Source: an uncultured Coriobacteriia bacterium (GTDB taxonomy: Bacteria > Actinomycetota > Coriobacteriia > Anaerosomatales > PALSA-660). From it: a stretch of 38,112 bases of DNA. Under the pieces are notes generated by a model. The model searched no databases and had not been told where the DNA came from. It was given only the letters and a program-made list of their open reading frames with translations. Shown here in pieces: positions 15,435 through 25,234 of the stretch. The translations under genes and the position numbers were made by a program. The stretch lies in the NCBI GenBank assembly GCA_903831865.1, contig CAIKZH010000013.1:1-38112 (forward strand), read 5' to 3'. The first letter of the stretch is position 1, and every line of letters begins with the position of its first letter.

Positions 15435-16306
15435 CAGCTCGCCTTCCCCTTCGCGATCGCCTCCGCCATCTTCAGCGCCTCGACCGTCTCTGCCACGTCG
15501 TGCACGCGCAGGACCGCCACGCCGCGCTGGCTGAGCGCCACTGCTCCGCCCACGCTTCCCGCCACGCGGCACCGCGGCTCCGCCACGCCGGTGATCTCGC
15601 CGACGAGGCGCTTCCGAGACATCCCCACGAGGACCGGGAACCCGAGCGTCCCAAGATCCCGGGTGCGCATCAGGAGCTGCAGGTTGTGCTCGAGCGTCTT
15701 GCCGAACCCGATCCCCGGGTCCACGACGATGCGCTCCCGCCCGACTCCCGCTGCGAGCAGGTCGGCGGTCCGCTCACCGAGGAACGCGACGACCTCCGCG
15801 ACCACGTCGGTGTACGACGGAGCGCTTTGCATGGTGGCGGGCTCCCCGAGCATGTGCATCACGACGAGGCCCGCCTCCGTGCAGCGCGCCACATCCACCA
15901 TACGCGGCTCGCGGAACCCGCCGATGTCGTTGACGATCGCCGCTCCCGCTTCGACGCATGCCGACGCCACCTCGGCGTGCCGCGTGTCGACCGAGACCAC
16001 CGCGCCGTCACGGGCGAGCGCCTCGATCACCGGCAGCACCCGCGCGAGTTCGTCCTCGATCGAGACCGAGGTCGCGCCCGGACGTGTCGATTCGCCGCCC
16101 ACGTCGACGATGTCCGCCCCCGCTCCCACCTGCGCACGGGCCGCTCGCACCGCATCGTGCATGGTGGAGGTCCCGCCACCGTCGCTGAACGAGTCAGGCG
16201 TGACGTTGACGATCCCCATCACGAGCGGGCGCACGAGTGAGAGTGTGTGCGAGCCGCAGCTCCACACGCCGGCGCCGAGCCGACGCGCCGGCGCGCTCGG
16301 AGGCAC
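15431..16306 (-). CDS. folP: Dihydropteroate synthase
   Basis: FolP condenses hydroxymethyl-dihydropterin pyrophosphate with p-aminobenzoate to dihydropteroate and is the sulfonamide target. The 291-residue protein has MGIVNVTPDSFSDGG, GGESTRPG, VSVDTRHAE, IVNDIGGF, VDPGIGFGKT, VGMSRKRLVG and the C-terminal RVHDV, so all substrate-binding motifs are intact. The start is taken as GTG 16304-16306, overlapping the folE stop by one base. A GTG about 16 codons downstream, giving VWSCGSHTLSLVRP, is a plausible alternative because family members usually begin just before that segment. Confidence 0.95.
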   Translation of the reverse strand: MPPSAPARRLGAGVWSCGSHTLSLVRPLVMGIVNVTPDSFSDGGGTSTMHDAVRAARAQVGAGADIVDVGGESTRPGATSVSIEDELARVLPVIEALARDGAVVSVDTRHAEVASACVEAGAAIVNDIGGFREPRMVDVARCTEAGLVVMHMLGEPATMQSAPSYTDVVAEVVAFLGERTADLLAAGVGRERIVVDPGIGFGKTLEHNLQLLMRTRDLGTLGFPVLVGMSRKRLVGEITGVAEPRCRVAGSVGGAVALSQRGVAVLRVHDVAETVEALKMAEAIAKGKASW

Positions 16307-16875
16307 TACGCCGTCCCGCCCTTGATGAGCGCCATGGCCTCGGCGCGGCTCGACGCCCGAGAGCGGAATATGCCCCGGACGGCCGAAGTCGTGGTGACGG
16401 CGCCGGGCTTCCTCACGCCCCGCATCGACATGCACAGGTGCTCAGCCTCGATCACGACCACGACGCCCTGCGGGTGGATATTGGAGACGATCGTGTCGGC
16501 GATCTGTGCGGTGAGCCGCTCCTGCACTTGCGGCCTCCTCGCGAAGACATCCACCACACGCGCGAGCTTGGAGAGTCCACAGATGCGCCCGTCGGGACCG
16601 GGGATGTAGGCCACATGGGCGCGTCCGAGGAACGGCAGCAGATGGTGCTCGCACACCGAGTACAGCGGGATGTCGCGCACGAGCACGAGCTCCTGGTGGC
16701 CCTCGTCGAAGGTCACAGAGAGGTGCTCCGCGGCGTCCTGTCCGAGCCCCGCGAAGATCTCCCCGTACATCTCCGCGACACGAGCGGGGGTGCCCGCCAG
16801 TCCTTCGCGGTCGGGGTCCTCACCGATCCCCTCGAGGATCAGTCGAACGCCCCGTTCGATGCTCTCGCGGTCCAT
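16306..16875 (-). CDS. folE: GTP cyclohydrolase I
   Basis: FolE converts GTP to 7,8-dihydroneopterin triphosphate, the entry to folate synthesis. The 189-residue protein has the zinc ligands C75 and H78 in [10 protein letters not shown] and C148 in [11 protein letters not shown], plus GRAHVAYIP and [15 protein letters not shown]. The C-terminal RGIFRS motif is present. The ATG at 16873-16875 follows GGGAGG about 10 bases upstream. It lies behind a strong hairpin that ends ftsH, and no obvious promoter is visible in the 94-base gap. Expression may therefore depend partly on read-through. Confidence 0.96.
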   Translation of the reverse strand: MDRESIERGVRLILEGIGEDPDREGLAGTPARVAEMYGEIFAGLGQDAAEHLSVTFDEGHQELVLVRDIPLYSVCEHHLLPFLGRAHVAYIPGPDGRICGLSKLARVVDVFARRPQVQERLTAQIADTIVSNIHPQGVVVVIEAEHLCMSMRGVRKPGAVTTTSAVRGIFRSRASSRAEAMALIKGGTA

Positions 16876-16903
16876 GGCCGACGCAGCCTCCCGGACTTGA
16901 TAA

Positions 16904-16944
16904 GGGGATGGGGGATACCGTGAAGCACAGTATCCCCCATCCCC
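16904..16944 (-). terminator. Strong hairpin between ftsH and folE
   Basis: A perfect 15-bp stem (16904-16918 with 16930-16944) with an 11-base loop that can form three more pairs. It lies 25 bases past the ftsH stop. On the minus strand TTATCAAG follows, with only two T residues. It acts as a terminator or attenuator between ftsH and the folate genes. Confidence 0.78.
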
Positions 16945-16969
16945 GGCAGATCATGGGTCTGGAAGCCGC

Positions 16970-18952
16970 CTAGGTGCCAGCCACCGGTTCCGCGCTCGGA
17001 GAGGCCACGGGCGGAGTCGCGCCCTCGCCCGCGCCGGCCTTGCTGGATCGCGTGCGTTTCGGCGGCTCCGGTTGGGCATCGCCATCGGCCGTGGCCGCGG
17101 CTTCCTTCGCCAGCTGCTCGTCCCATTTGTTCTCGAGCAGAGCTTGCAGCTCGTCCTTGTCCACCGTCTCCCGCTCGACGAGCACGCGCGCCATCAGGTC
17201 GAGCTGGTCGCGACGCTCAGTGAGTATCTTGTGTGACGTCTCCCATGCGCCGTCGATGAGGCGGCGCACCTCCTTGTCGATCTCGAAGGCGATCTCCTGC
17301 GAGTAGTCCGGTGTCGCCGCGAAGTCGCGTCCCAGGAAGACCTCGTGCTGCGCCTCACCGAGCGTCATCGGCCCGAGCTTGTCGGACATCCCGTAGCGCG
17401 TGACCATCGCCTTGGCGATCTTCGTGGCGCGTTCAAGGTCGTTGCTCGCGCCCGTCGTCGCGTCGCCCGTCGCGAGCTCCTCCGCCACGCGCCCGCCGAG
17501 CAGCATCGCAAGCTGGTCCAGCATCTCGCCCTTGCGCACAAGGAACTTGTCCTCGGTGGGGAGAGACTGCGTGTACCCGAGCGCCTGCCCGCGCGGGATG
17601 ATGGAGATCTTGTGGATGGGGTCAGTGTTGGGGAGCAGGTGTCCGACCAGGGCGTGACCCGACTCGTGGTAGGCGATCACGCGCTTCTCCTCGTCGGAGA
17701 TGAGGCGCGTCTTGCGCTCCGGTCCGGCGATCACCCGGTCTATGGCTTCCTCGAGCTCGTCCATCTCGATCTGCTTGCGGCCGTGCCTGGCGGAGAGCAG
17801 CGCCGCTTCGTTGACGAGGTTGGCGAGGTCGGCTCCGGTGAACCCCGGCGTCCGGCGCGCCAGGACCTCGACGTCGATCTCGGGATCGATGGGCTTGCCT
17901 TTGATGTGCACCTTCAGGATCCCGATGCGGCCGCGAAGGTCGGGCCGGTCCACGGTGATCTGCCTGTCGAAGCGACCGGGACGCAGCAGGGCGGGATCGA
18001 GTATGTCGGGTCGGTTGGTCGCGGCGATCAGGATGACGTTGTCCTTGATGTCGAAGCCGTCCATCTCGACGAGCAGCTGGTTGAGGGTCTGCTCGCGCTC
18101 GTCGTGGCCGCCACCCAGTCCGGCACCGCGATGGCGGCCGACTGCGTCGATCTCGTCCATGAAGATGATGCACGGGGAGGCGGCCTTCGCCTGCTCGAAC
18201 AGGTCGCGCACACGGCTGGCGCCGACGCCCACGAACATCTCCACGAAGTCGGAGCCGGAGATGGAGAAGAACGGCACGCCGGCCTCACCGGCCACGGCGC
18301 GCGCAAGCAGGGTCTTGCCTGTGCCTGGAGGTCCCACGAGCAGGACGCCCTTGGGGATCTTCGCGCCCAGCGCCTGGAACTTGCCCGGGTTCGCCAGGAA
18401 CTCCTTGATCTCCTGCAGCTCCTCGACGGCCTCGTCCACGCCGGCGACGTCCTTGAAGGTGATGCGCGGCTGGTCTCGCGTCACGCGTTTGGCCTTCGCC
18501 TTGCCGAACGACATCACGCGGGAGTTGCCTCCCTGCATCTGCTGCATGAAGAAGAACATGATCCCGATGATGACCAGGATGGGGAGGACCGAGACCGCGA
18601 GTTGTATCCACGGACTCTGGTTCTGCGGATCGACGCTGTATTTGATGGTGCCGGCCTGGACGCCCACAGCGAGCTGCTGCTCGAGCTGGGTGGTGTCGAG
18701 GTAGGTGGACGTGAAGGCCGTGGCCTTCTTCGTCTTCTCGGCCGCCGTCGTCTTGTAGTACTGGCCGGTGAGTGACTTGTCGACGGCCCCCGCGGTGACC
18801 TGCGTGACCCGGCCCTGCGTGACCGCCTGATAGAACTGGCTTGTCGTCAGCTGATCCGGAGAGGGACCCTGGTTCATCGTTTGCGCGATGAAGTACGCCA
18901 GGGCCGCCAGCACCAGCAGGTAGAGCGCGACCGTACGGACGTTCTTGTTCAA
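16970..18952 (-). CDS. ftsH: ATP-dependent zinc metalloprotease FtsH
   Basis: FtsH is a membrane-anchored hexameric AAA+ protease that degrades misfolded membrane and regulatory proteins. The 660-residue protein has two membrane helices (about 7-24 and 115-136) flanking an external domain, Walker A GPPGTGKT at 207-214, Walker B IIFMDE at 263-268, the second region of homology ending in RPGRFDR, and the zinc site HESGH at 429-433 with the later LGGRVAEEL segment. A Pro/Thr/Ala-rich tail follows. The start appears to be TTG at 18950-18952, with GGGAGGT nine bases upstream and no ATG or GTG nearby. It follows hpt by 28 bases. Confidence 0.97.
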   Translation of the reverse strand: MNKNVRTVALYLLVLAALAYFIAQTMNQGPSPDQLTTSQFYQAVTQGRVTQVTAGAVDKSLTGQYYKTTAAEKTKKATAFTSTYLDTTQLEQQLAVGVQAGTIKYSVDPQNQSPWIQLAVSVLPILVIIGIMFFFMQQMQGGNSRVMSFGKAKAKRVTRDQPRITFKDVAGVDEAVEELQEIKEFLANPGKFQALGAKIPKGVLLVGPPGTGKTLLARAVAGEAGVPFFSISGSDFVEMFVGVGASRVRDLFEQAKAASPCIIFMDEIDAVGRHRGAGLGGGHDEREQTLNQLLVEMDGFDIKDNVILIAATNRPDILDPALLRPGRFDRQITVDRPDLRGRIGILKVHIKGKPIDPEIDVEVLARRTPGFTGADLANLVNEAALLSARHGRKQIEMDELEEAIDRVIAGPERKTRLISDEEKRVIAYHESGHALVGHLLPNTDPIHKISIIPRGQALGYTQSLPTEDKFLVRKGEMLDQLAMLLGGRVAEELATGDATTGASNDLERATKIAKAMVTRYGMSDKLGPMTLGEAQHEVFLGRDFAATPDYSQEIAFEIDKEVRRLIDGAWETSHKILTERRDQLDLMARVLVERETVDKDELQALLENKWDEQLAKEAAATADGDAQPEPPKRTRSSKAGAGEGATPPVASPSAEPVAGT

Positions 18953-18980
18953 GAGCTTATGACCTCCCGGGCGCCGTCGG

Positions 18981-19523
18981 TCAGTCCTGATAGGCCGAAG
19001 GCTTGAGAACTCCTATGTAAGGCAGGTTGCGGTACTTCTCCGCGAAATCCAGACCATATCCCACAACGAACTCGTCGGGCACGTCGAAACCGACGTACTT
19101 GCAGGTGATAGGTACCCGCCGCTTTCCTTCCTTGCTCAGCAGCGTGACGACCTCCAGGCTCGCGGGCTTGCGGCTCGCCAGATTCTTCAGCAGGTATTTG
19201 AGCGTGAGCCCCGTGTCGAGGATGTCCTCCACGACAAGGACGTCGCGGTCCTCTATCTGCTCGTCGAGGTCCTTCAGGATCCTCACGACACCCGAGGACT
19301 TCGTCGAAGAGCCGTAGCTCGACACGGCCATGAAGTCCAGCTCGACCGGAACGGTGATGTCCCGGGCGAGGTCGGCGATGAAGAGCGCCGCGCCGCGCAA
19401 GACGGCCACGAGGAGCACGGAGCGTCCCTCGTAGTCACGGCTGATCTCGGCGCCCAGTTCACGGATACGAGACTGGACCTCCTCCTCGGAGAGGAGCACG
19501 GACTCGATGTCGGGGTGGATCAC
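18981..19523 (-). CDS. hpt: Hypoxanthine phosphoribosyltransferase
   Basis: This enzyme salvages hypoxanthine (and usually guanine) to IMP/GMP with PRPP. The protein of 180 residues has [16 protein letters not shown], the flexible-loop segment [11 protein letters not shown], the PRPP-binding motif [14 protein letters not shown] and the C-terminal [23 protein letters not shown]. The start is GTG 19521-19523, overlapping the tilS stop as GTGA, with GAAGGGAAGG just upstream. The longer open frame into tilS is rejected. The tilS-hpt-ftsH order is a conserved Gram-positive and actinobacterial cluster. Confidence 0.95.
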   Translation of the reverse strand: MIHPDIESVLLSEEEVQSRIRELGAEISRDYEGRSVLLVAVLRGAALFIADLARDITVPVELDFMAVSSYGSSTKSSGVVRILKDLDEQIEDRDVLVVEDILDTGLTLKYLLKNLASRKPASLEVVTLLSKEGKRRVPITCKYVGFDVPDEFVVGYGLDFAEKYRNLPYIGVLKPSAYQD

Positions 19524-20929
19524 GTGGCCTTCCCTTCGCCGCACGGTCCGGTCCAGCGTAGCAGTACCGCTCGACCGGTGGCCGGTCCGATCCGATGGTC
19601 TTCGCTGACCCTCACCCCCGCCAGCCACACGATCCCCGCGCCGTCCCGAACGACCGGGACGCGCGCACGGTGCCTGCGGGGCACCTTGGCGTCGGTCAGA
19701 AGGTCCTGCAGCTTGCGGGTCCCCGTCATCCCCAGCGGCCTCATGCGGTCGCCCGGGCGGACCGAATCGACAGTGAGGGAGCCCCTCAGCTTCGCCTGGT
19801 CCAGCAGCGCCGAGTAGGGGTCGCTGCCGAGCTCCGATGGAGAGGAGGCCACAGCGCTGAGGCGGCCGGCCGGACCCAGGTCGACGGCGCCTGGTATGGG
19901 GAGCAAGCAGGGTGCCAGCGGGGAGTCCCCCTCCGAGTCGCCGGAAACGATGAGTGTACCGTACTCGGTGAAGGCCCGCAGACCGTCGCCGAGGTCCCGG
20001 GCGAACGTGTCGATCCCCATCGCGTCACACAGCGCCTCGATGTGATCGAACTCGAGGCGGGACGAGTCCGGGAATGCCGCGAACAGGGCCTCGCGCACGG
20101 TCCGACGCAACATGGCCCTCGACAGCGTGAGCATCCGAGCCCGGTCGAAGCGCACCTCACCGCCGACGCGTTCCGAGAACTGCGCCGCGAACGCCTGCGC
20201 CATCTCGGAGAGAAGCTCGTCCTCGCCCGCGAGCACGTCCAGCGTGCGTGAGACGGCATCGTCGAAGCGGGGATTGATCCCGCGCATGAGCGGCACGACC
20301 TCAACGCGGATGCGGGCGCGAAGGCGGGTCGTGTCCGAGTTCGTCGCGTCTTCACGCCAGGTCCTGCCCTGATCGGCGAGAAAGGCCATGGCTTCCGCGT
20401 GCGAGCAGTCCAGCATCGGCCGCACGATGCGTCCGCGGCGATGCCGGGGCGAGGCGAGACCTGACGCTCCGGCCCCCTGCGCCAGGCGCATCAGCAGCGT
20501 CTCCTCGCGGTCGTCGAGGGTGTGCCCGGTCGCGATCCTGCCGCGTTCGCGCGCGACGTGCCTGGCGTCGCAGAGCGCGTCGAGCTCCTCCTCGGCAAAA
20601 CGGTAGCGCACCCGACGCCCCGCGTCCTCGAGGTTGAGACCCGCACTCGCGGCGTAGGCAGCGACGTCGTAGCGGACGATCCGGCAGGGCACGTCCAGTT
20701 CCTCGCATATCGACTCGACGTGCGACGCGTCGCCGCCGGAGTCCGGGCGCAGCAGATGGTCGAGGTGCAGCACGGTGAGATCGAGGTGGCCGAGAGCGCC
20801 CGAGGCCAGCAGCACGAGCAGCGCGGACGAGTCAGCGCCCCCCGACACGAGGGCGACGACCGGCGCGCCGGGCTCGAAGAGCGAGCGGGCGGAGGCGGTC
20901 GCGGCGGCGACATCGGGAAGGCGGCTCAT
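19520..20929 (-). CDS. tilS: tRNA(Ile)-lysidine synthetase
   Basis: TilS attaches lysine to C34 of the tRNA(Ile) CAU anticodon, switching its decoding to AUA. It is essential in most bacteria. The 469-residue protein has the N-type ATP pyrophosphatase loop [11 protein letters not shown] near residue 30, [34 protein letters not shown] and GRIVRPML, followed by the C-terminal domain with [14 protein letters not shown] and [12 protein letters not shown]. The ATG at 20927-20929 has no good ribosome binding site. A -10-like TATACG lies only 11 bases upstream, so the mRNA may be nearly leaderless. Confidence 0.93.
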   Translation of the reverse strand: MSRLPDVAAATASARSLFEPGAPVVALVSGGADSSALLVLLASGALGHLDLTVLHLDHLLRPDSGGDASHVESICEELDVPCRIVRYDVAAYAASAGLNLEDAGRRVRYRFAEEELDALCDARHVARERGRIATGHTLDDREETLLMRLAQGAGASGLASPRHRRGRIVRPMLDCSHAEAMAFLADQGRTWREDATNSDTTRLRARIRVEVVPLMRGINPRFDDAVSRTLDVLAGEDELLSEMAQAFAAQFSERVGGEVRFDRARMLTLSRAMLRRTVREALFAAFPDSSRLEFDHIEALCDAMGIDTFARDLGDGLRAFTEYGTLIVSGDSEGDSPLAPCLLPIPGAVDLGPAGRLSAVASSPSELGSDPYSALLDQAKLRGSLTVDSVRPGDRMRPLGMTGTRKLQDLLTDAKVPRRHRARVPVVRDGAGIVWLAGVRVSEDHRIGPATGRAVLLRWTGPCGEGKAT

Positions 20930-20940
20930 GGTGAGGCAAG

Positions 20941-20946
20941 CGTATA
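20941..20946 (-). promoter_or_regulatory. Possible tilS promoter (-10 element), near-leaderless
   Basis: On the minus strand TATACG lies 11 bases before the tilS ATG, which would leave a leader of about five bases. The -35 region is weak (ACTTGG at 17 bases). No Shine-Dalgarno sequence exists between it and the ATG. Confidence 0.4.
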
Positions 20947-20984
20947 CGCCACCGCCCCACAGGCCAAGTCGGGGCGCGGGAAGA

Positions 20985-21743
20985 TCAGCCGGTCCCGGCG
21001 CCCGCAGGAGTGACCAGCCGCTCCACCTGCGCCAGCGCGACGTCGGCGAGCACAGCCAGCATGGCCGCGGCCGCGGCACCTTCGAGCACGAAAGCGTAGT
21101 TCTGCACGTTGATACCGGCGAAGATCGGCGCGCCGAGCCCACCGAAGCCCGTGATCGCGGCGACGGTCGCCGTGCCGATGATGATGATGACTGACGTGCG
21201 GACGCCAGCCATGATCACTCGAGCGGCGAGGGGCAGCTCCACCTCGAACAACACGCGCCAGCGGTCCATCCCCATGCCGCGGGCCGCATCGAGCACCGCC
21301 GGGGGCACCGCCTCGATGCCCGCCACCGTGTTGCTCACGACGGGGAGCAGTCCGTAGATGGTGAGCGCCAAGATCGGGGGCCAGGGCCCGAAGCCGAAGA
21401 TGGTCAGCGTGAGCGCCAGCACGGCCACCGGCGGGAATGACTGGCCGAAGTCGACGGTCGCCGCGACAACGTCACGGAAGTCCCGCCCCGATCCGCGCGT
21501 CACCCAGATCCCCAGTGGAAGCCCCAACATCAGGGTGAACGCGCTCGAGACCCCCACGATCTCCAGGTGCTGCATGACGAGGAGCGCCACGCTCGCGCTG
21601 GGGTAGATCGTGTCCGGCTGCCCCGGGAACATCCAGGCCAGAGCCGCGGCCCACCAGTCCTGTCGTGACACGAGGTAGCCGAAGGCGACGATCGCGAGGG
21701 CGACGGCGGCCGGGCCCGTCCATCTGCTGCGCACGGCGGTCAC
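20985..21743 (-). CDS. Quaternary-amine (OpuC/ProW-like) ABC transporter permease
   Basis: A 252-residue inner-membrane permease with about six helices. The binding-protein-dependent transport signature is seen around LDAARGMGMDRWRVLFEVELPLA, the EAA-type loop that docks on the ATPase, and around IGTATVAAITGFGGLGAPIFAG. Both are typical of the glycine betaine/carnitine/choline family. The GTG start at 21741-21743 overlaps the ATPase stop as GTGA. It is the last gene of the four-gene transporter operon, with tilS 55 bases downstream on the same strand and no hairpin in between. Confidence 0.9.
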   Translation of the reverse strand: MTAVRSRWTGPAAVALAIVAFGYLVSRQDWWAAALAWMFPGQPDTIYPSASVALLVMQHLEIVGVSSAFTLMLGLPLGIWVTRGSGRDFRDVVAATVDFGQSFPPVAVLALTLTIFGFGPWPPILALTIYGLLPVVSNTVAGIEAVPPAVLDAARGMGMDRWRVLFEVELPLAARVIMAGVRTSVIIIIGTATVAAITGFGGLGAPIFAGINVQNYAFVLEGAAAAAMLAVLADVALAQVERLVTPAGAGTG

Positions 21744-22885
21744 ACGTCCACCTCCGGCTCGCCTCCCGCATGGGTGATGTAAGCGTCACCCGCGGTCATC
21801 GTCTCCTCTATGCCGGCGAGCGCGACATCCCCGAGCAACCGGCCATCGCCGTCCACGACCGCGATGGAACGGAACCCCTGTCCGAGCATCCGGGAGAGGG
21901 CCTCCTTGAGCGACGTGTCCGGCCGGACCGCCGCCTCCCGCCAGTCCACCGAGGTGATCGCGTCCCGGGCGACGCGGCCTTCACGGAACGCGACGCAGTC
22001 GAACCAGCCTTCGAGCCGGCCGCCGGCATCCACGATGTAGACGAACCGGCTCTCGGCGCACGAGGCCCGCTGCGCCATGGTCTCGGCGCCGCTGCCATCC
22101 TGCATGGTGGGGACCTCGTTGCGCATGACGTCGGACACCCTCACCCGGCCGAGACGCTTCAGCGCTCGGTCCGCGCCCATGAAGTCGTGGACGAACTTGG
22201 TCGCGGGATGGTCCAGCAGGGCCTCGGGAGTGTCGTACTGCTGCAGGTGCCCGTCGCGCATGAGCGCGATCCGGTCCGCCAGGCGGATGGCCTCGTCCAC
22301 ATCGTGCGTGACGAAGATGACGCTCTTGCGCAGTTCCTTCTGGATGCGCGCGAACTCGGCCTGCAGCCGCTCCCTTGTGAGTGGGTCGACAGCACCGAAG
22401 GGCTCGTCCATCAGCAGCACCGGAGGGTCGGCTGCCAGAGCGCGGGCGACGCCCACACGCTGCGCCTCGCCCCCGGACAGCTGGCGCGGGTACTTGTCCG
22501 AGTACTCAGCGGGATCGAGCCCCACCAAAGCGAGCAGCTCCTGCACCCTCGCCTGCATGTGGGGGCGGTCCCATCCGAGGAGCCGCGGCACGGTCATTAT
22601 GTTGCCGGCCACGGTCACGTGCGGGAAGAGCCCCACCGACTGGATCGCGTAGCCGAGGCCGCGTCGCAACTGCTCGGGGCTCACGGACGTGACGTCGTGC
22701 CCGTCGACGAGGATGCGTCCGCTTGTCGGCTCGATGAGACGGTTGATCATCCTCAGGGTGGTCGTCTTCCCGCAGCCCGACGGACCGATGAGGACGCACA
22801 CCTCGCCCTGGGCGACCTCGAGGCTGAGATCGTCCACGGCGACCGTTTCGCCGTAGTGCTTCGACACGTGCTCGAGCGTGATCAT
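21740..22885 (-). CDS. Quaternary-amine ABC transporter ATPase with CBS domains
   Basis: A 381-residue ATPase of the OpuCA/ProV type. Walker A is GPSGCGKTTT, the Q-loop lies in YAIQSVGLFPHVTV, the signature is LSGGEAQRVGVARAL, Walker B is VLLMDEPFGAVDP, and the H-loop is FVTHDVDEA. The C-terminal part (about 250-365) carries two CBS-like segments, including RFVYIVDAGGRLEGWF and FRSIAVVDGDGRLLG. In this family these sense ionic strength or nucleotides and gate transport. ATG at 22883-22885 overlaps the upstream permease stop as ATGA. Substrates are probably glycine betaine, choline or related osmolytes. Confidence 0.93.
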   Translation of the reverse strand: MITLEHVSKHYGETVAVDDLSLEVAQGEVCVLIGPSGCGKTTTLRMINRLIEPTSGRILVDGHDVTSVSPEQLRRGLGYAIQSVGLFPHVTVAGNIMTVPRLLGWDRPHMQARVQELLALVGLDPAEYSDKYPRQLSGGEAQRVGVARALAADPPVLLMDEPFGAVDPLTRERLQAEFARIQKELRKSVIFVTHDVDEAIRLADRIALMRDGHLQQYDTPEALLDHPATKFVHDFMGADRALKRLGRVRVSDVMRNEVPTMQDGSGAETMAQRASCAESRFVYIVDAGGRLEGWFDCVAFREGRVARDAITSVDWREAAVRPDTSLKEALSRMLGQGFRSIAVVDGDGRLLGDVALAGIEETMTAGDAYITHAGGEPEVDV

Positions 22886-24060
22886 GATGCCGCCTCCCGG
22901 ATACCCGGTGACACCAGGGCCCTGGACAGCAGACGGAGCGCCCCGTCAGCGGCGATCGCGAGCACCACCATCGGCACGGCTCCCAGCAGGACGAGGTCGT
23001 CGGCCGTCTGCCCGATCCCCAGGAAGATCAACTGGCCGAGAGTCCCGACGCCGATGAAGGCGACGACCGCAGCGATGCCGATCACGAGGACCGCCGCCGA
23101 GCGAATGCCCTCGATCACGAGCGGGAGCGCCAGTGGAGCCTCGACTCGCAGCAGGAGCTGACTGCGGCTCATGCCCATGCCGCGCCCCGCGTCCACGATC
23201 GCGGCGTCCACCCCCGCCAGCCCGACATAGGTGTCGCGTACGATCGGCAGCAACGCGTAGAGGGTCAGGGCGATGATCCCCGGCAGCGGGCCGATGCCCG
23301 GGAGTCCCAGCGCCGCCAGCGGCACGATGAGAAGGCCGAGTAGGGCCAGGCTCGGCACGGTCTGGATGATCCCCACGACGGCGAGCACGACGGCGCGTAC
23401 GCGGGGCGCGCGGGCGCAGACGACCCCGAACGGCACGCCGATCACCATCGCAATGCCGAGCGCGGTCCCCGCGACAGCGAGGTGCGTGCCGACCAGCTGC
23501 CAGAACTGCGGCCCCTGGTTCGCATACTCCACCGCGATCGAGAGCCTGCCGAGGCCACCGAACGCCCCCGCCCCAAGAAGCCCCAGAGTCGCGACCGAGG
23601 AGGACACCCCGAGCGCCCACCGTCCACGCTCGCCGTGGGCACCGGCGAACCACAGCACCGCAGCCCCCGCCAGGGCGAGCCAGGCGCCCCCTCCGATCGA
23701 GACACGGGCAAAGGGCGCGGCGCCGCGCAGGAGGGTGCTCGCCGCGGCTCCGAGCGCCCACGCGAGGACCACCGTGATAGCCGACGCCGCGGCGAGCAGC
23801 CATGAACCCCTGCGGCGCAGCGTCGCGACCGAGGCGACCGCGCCAGCAAGGCAGGCCGCCACAAGGAGAAGCCCGAAGCCACCCGCGGACCAGACAGCGT
23901 GCGACACGCCCGCCACGATCCGGTTCGGCCGCAGCACCGCGAAGGGCAGGGCGAGACAGGCGACGAGGGCCACCACGGCCCCCGTCGCTGCGACTCTGTC
24001 CACACGACGCGCCCCGAGGCGAGGCGTGCGTGCTGTTCTTCGGCGCGTCGCCCGGACCAC
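22882..24060 (-). CDS. Quaternary-amine ABC transporter permease with N-terminal extension
   Basis: A 392-residue permease. The C-terminal half (about 185-385) is a normal OpuCB/ProW-like permease with DAGRGMGMSRSQLLLRVEAPLALP as docking loop and IGTALGI/IGVGTLGQLIF-type helices. The first 180 residues add about four or five further membrane helices that most OpuCB proteins (about 210-220 residues) lack. The role of the extension is unknown. The GTG at 24058-24060 starts one base after the binding-protein stop, and the gene overlaps the ATPase gene downstream. The call is sure for the family, less so for the extension's nature. Confidence 0.9.
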   Translation of the reverse strand: MVRATRRRTARTPRLGARRVDRVAATGAVVALVACLALPFAVLRPNRIVAGVSHAVWSAGGFGLLLVAACLAGAVASVATLRRRGSWLLAAASAITVVLAWALGAAASTLLRGAAPFARVSIGGGAWLALAGAAVLWFAGAHGERGRWALGVSSSVATLGLLGAGAFGGLGRLSIAVEYANQGPQFWQLVGTHLAVAGTALGIAMVIGVPFGVVCARAPRVRAVVLAVVGIIQTVPSLALLGLLIVPLAALGLPGIGPLPGIIALTLYALLPIVRDTYVGLAGVDAAIVDAGRGMGMSRSQLLLRVEAPLALPLVIEGIRSAAVLVIGIAAVVAFIGVGTLGQLIFLGIGQTADDLVLLGAVPMVVLAIAADGALRLLSRALVSPGIREAAS

Positions 24061-24061
24061 G

Positions 24062-25039
24062 CTACTTGAGGAACCCCTGCTGCTTCAGCCAGGTGGTCGC
24101 CACGGCCTTCGGGTCCTTGCCCTCCACCGCGATCTGGCCGTTGAGGTTCTGCAACGTCTCAAGCGTCAGCTTGTTGAAGACCGGATCGAGGATCGTCGCC
24201 AGCTCCGGGTACTTGTCGAAGACATCCTTGCGGACCGTCGGCGCCGGCTGGTAGATCGGCTGAGCCGCCAGCGGGTCGGTGAGGACGACCAGACCCAGCG
24301 CCGAGAGCGTGCCGTCCGTGCCGTATGCCATCGCGGCATTGGCGCCGCTCGTACCCTGAGAGACCGCCTTCTCTGTGACGGCCGTGTCGCCGGTCGCGAG
24401 GGCCACGGTCTGGGCCGGCTTGAGCGTGAATCCGTAGGCCTTCTCGAACGTCGGCATGCCCGCCGGGCTCGTGAAGAACTCCTGGGAGCCCACGATCTTC
24501 ACCGTCTTGCCCGACTTGATATAGGCGGCCCAGTCAGCCATCGACACAAGGTGGTTCTGCTGCGCGAACGCCTTCGTCACCGCGACCGCCCACGTGTTGT
24601 TTGCCGGGGCCGGCTGCAGCCATTCGACGTTGTTGAGCTTGAGGTCGAGCGTCTTGACGGTGTCGTAGGTCTGCGAGGCGCTCTTGAGCACCGCGGGATC
24701 GATCTTCTGGTTCGCGAGGAATACCAAGACACCGTTGGCCGTGTACTCCGGGTACATGTCGATCTGGTTCGACAGCAGAGCCTTGCGCACGACGTCGGTC
24801 GCACCGGTCCTCGTCTTGTCGACCACGCTGAACCCGTTCGCCTTCAGCATTGCGATCATCATCTGGCCCAGGAGCGGCCCCTCGATGTCGATCTTGCTGC
24901 CGACCCGGATCGGTCCCTTCGTGGCCGCGGGCGTCGTCGTACCGCTGTTCGACGTGCTCGAGGACGAGCAGGCCGCCAGTACGAATGCGACGACGAGCAC
25001 GAGCACCACTGCAAGCGTGCGCTTCACGTGCACCCTCAT
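24062..25039 (-). CDS. Quaternary-amine ABC transporter substrate-binding lipoprotein
   Basis: A 325-residue extracytoplasmic binding protein of the OpuAC/OpuCC type (glycine betaine, choline or carnitine). A signal peptide (KRTLAVVLVLVVAFVLAAC) with lipobox cysteine C24 is followed by a Ser/Thr linker. The mature domain opens with IRVGSKIDIEGPLLGQMMIA and contains DVVRKALLSNQIDMYPEYT, a characteristic family segment. The ATG at 25037-25039 has GGAGGTGGG upstream. A longer frame upstream is not supported. It is the first gene of the transporter operon and is divergent from the NADH dehydrogenase-like gene. The 195-base gap between them holds no promoter I can assign. Confidence 0.92.
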   Translation of the reverse strand: MRVHVKRTLAVVLVLVVAFVLAACSSSSTSNSGTTTPAATKGPIRVGSKIDIEGPLLGQMMIAMLKANGFSVVDKTRTGATDVVRKALLSNQIDMYPEYTANGVLVFLANQKIDPAVLKSASQTYDTVKTLDLKLNNVEWLQPAPANNTWAVAVTKAFAQQNHLVSMADWAAYIKSGKTVKIVGSQEFFTSPAGMPTFEKAYGFTLKPAQTVALATGDTAVTEKAVSQGTSGANAAMAYGTDGTLSALGLVVLTDPLAAQPIYQPAPTVRKDVFDKYPELATILDPVFNKLTLETLQNLNGQIAVEGKDPKAVATTWLKQQGFLK

Positions 25040-25234
25040 GAACCCACCTCCATCTTCCGTGCGTCCCCAGCGCAGGCCGCAGGCACGCCGCTTCCCTAAC
25101 TGGAAGTGATACCCACAATCGGCTTCGCCACTCCCCCGCGTTCTCCGCTGCGGGGCCCCGCCCACCTGCGACCCCGGGATGCTCCATACTCGCCGTGGAT
25201 GGAATGAACACCCTGGCGGCCCTCAGGAGTGCTC

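Noticed and set aside
16904-16944. Hairpin before folE considered as a folate-sensing riboswitch
   Set aside because: It is a simple perfect stem with a short loop placed 25 bases after ftsH, without the multi-helix core of a THF riboswitch.
25150-25161. 12-base perfect palindrome GCGGGGCCCCGC in the divergent region before the osmolyte transporter
   Set aside because: All-GC palindromes are frequent at this base composition. It has no loop for a terminator and no second copy nearby to support an operator.
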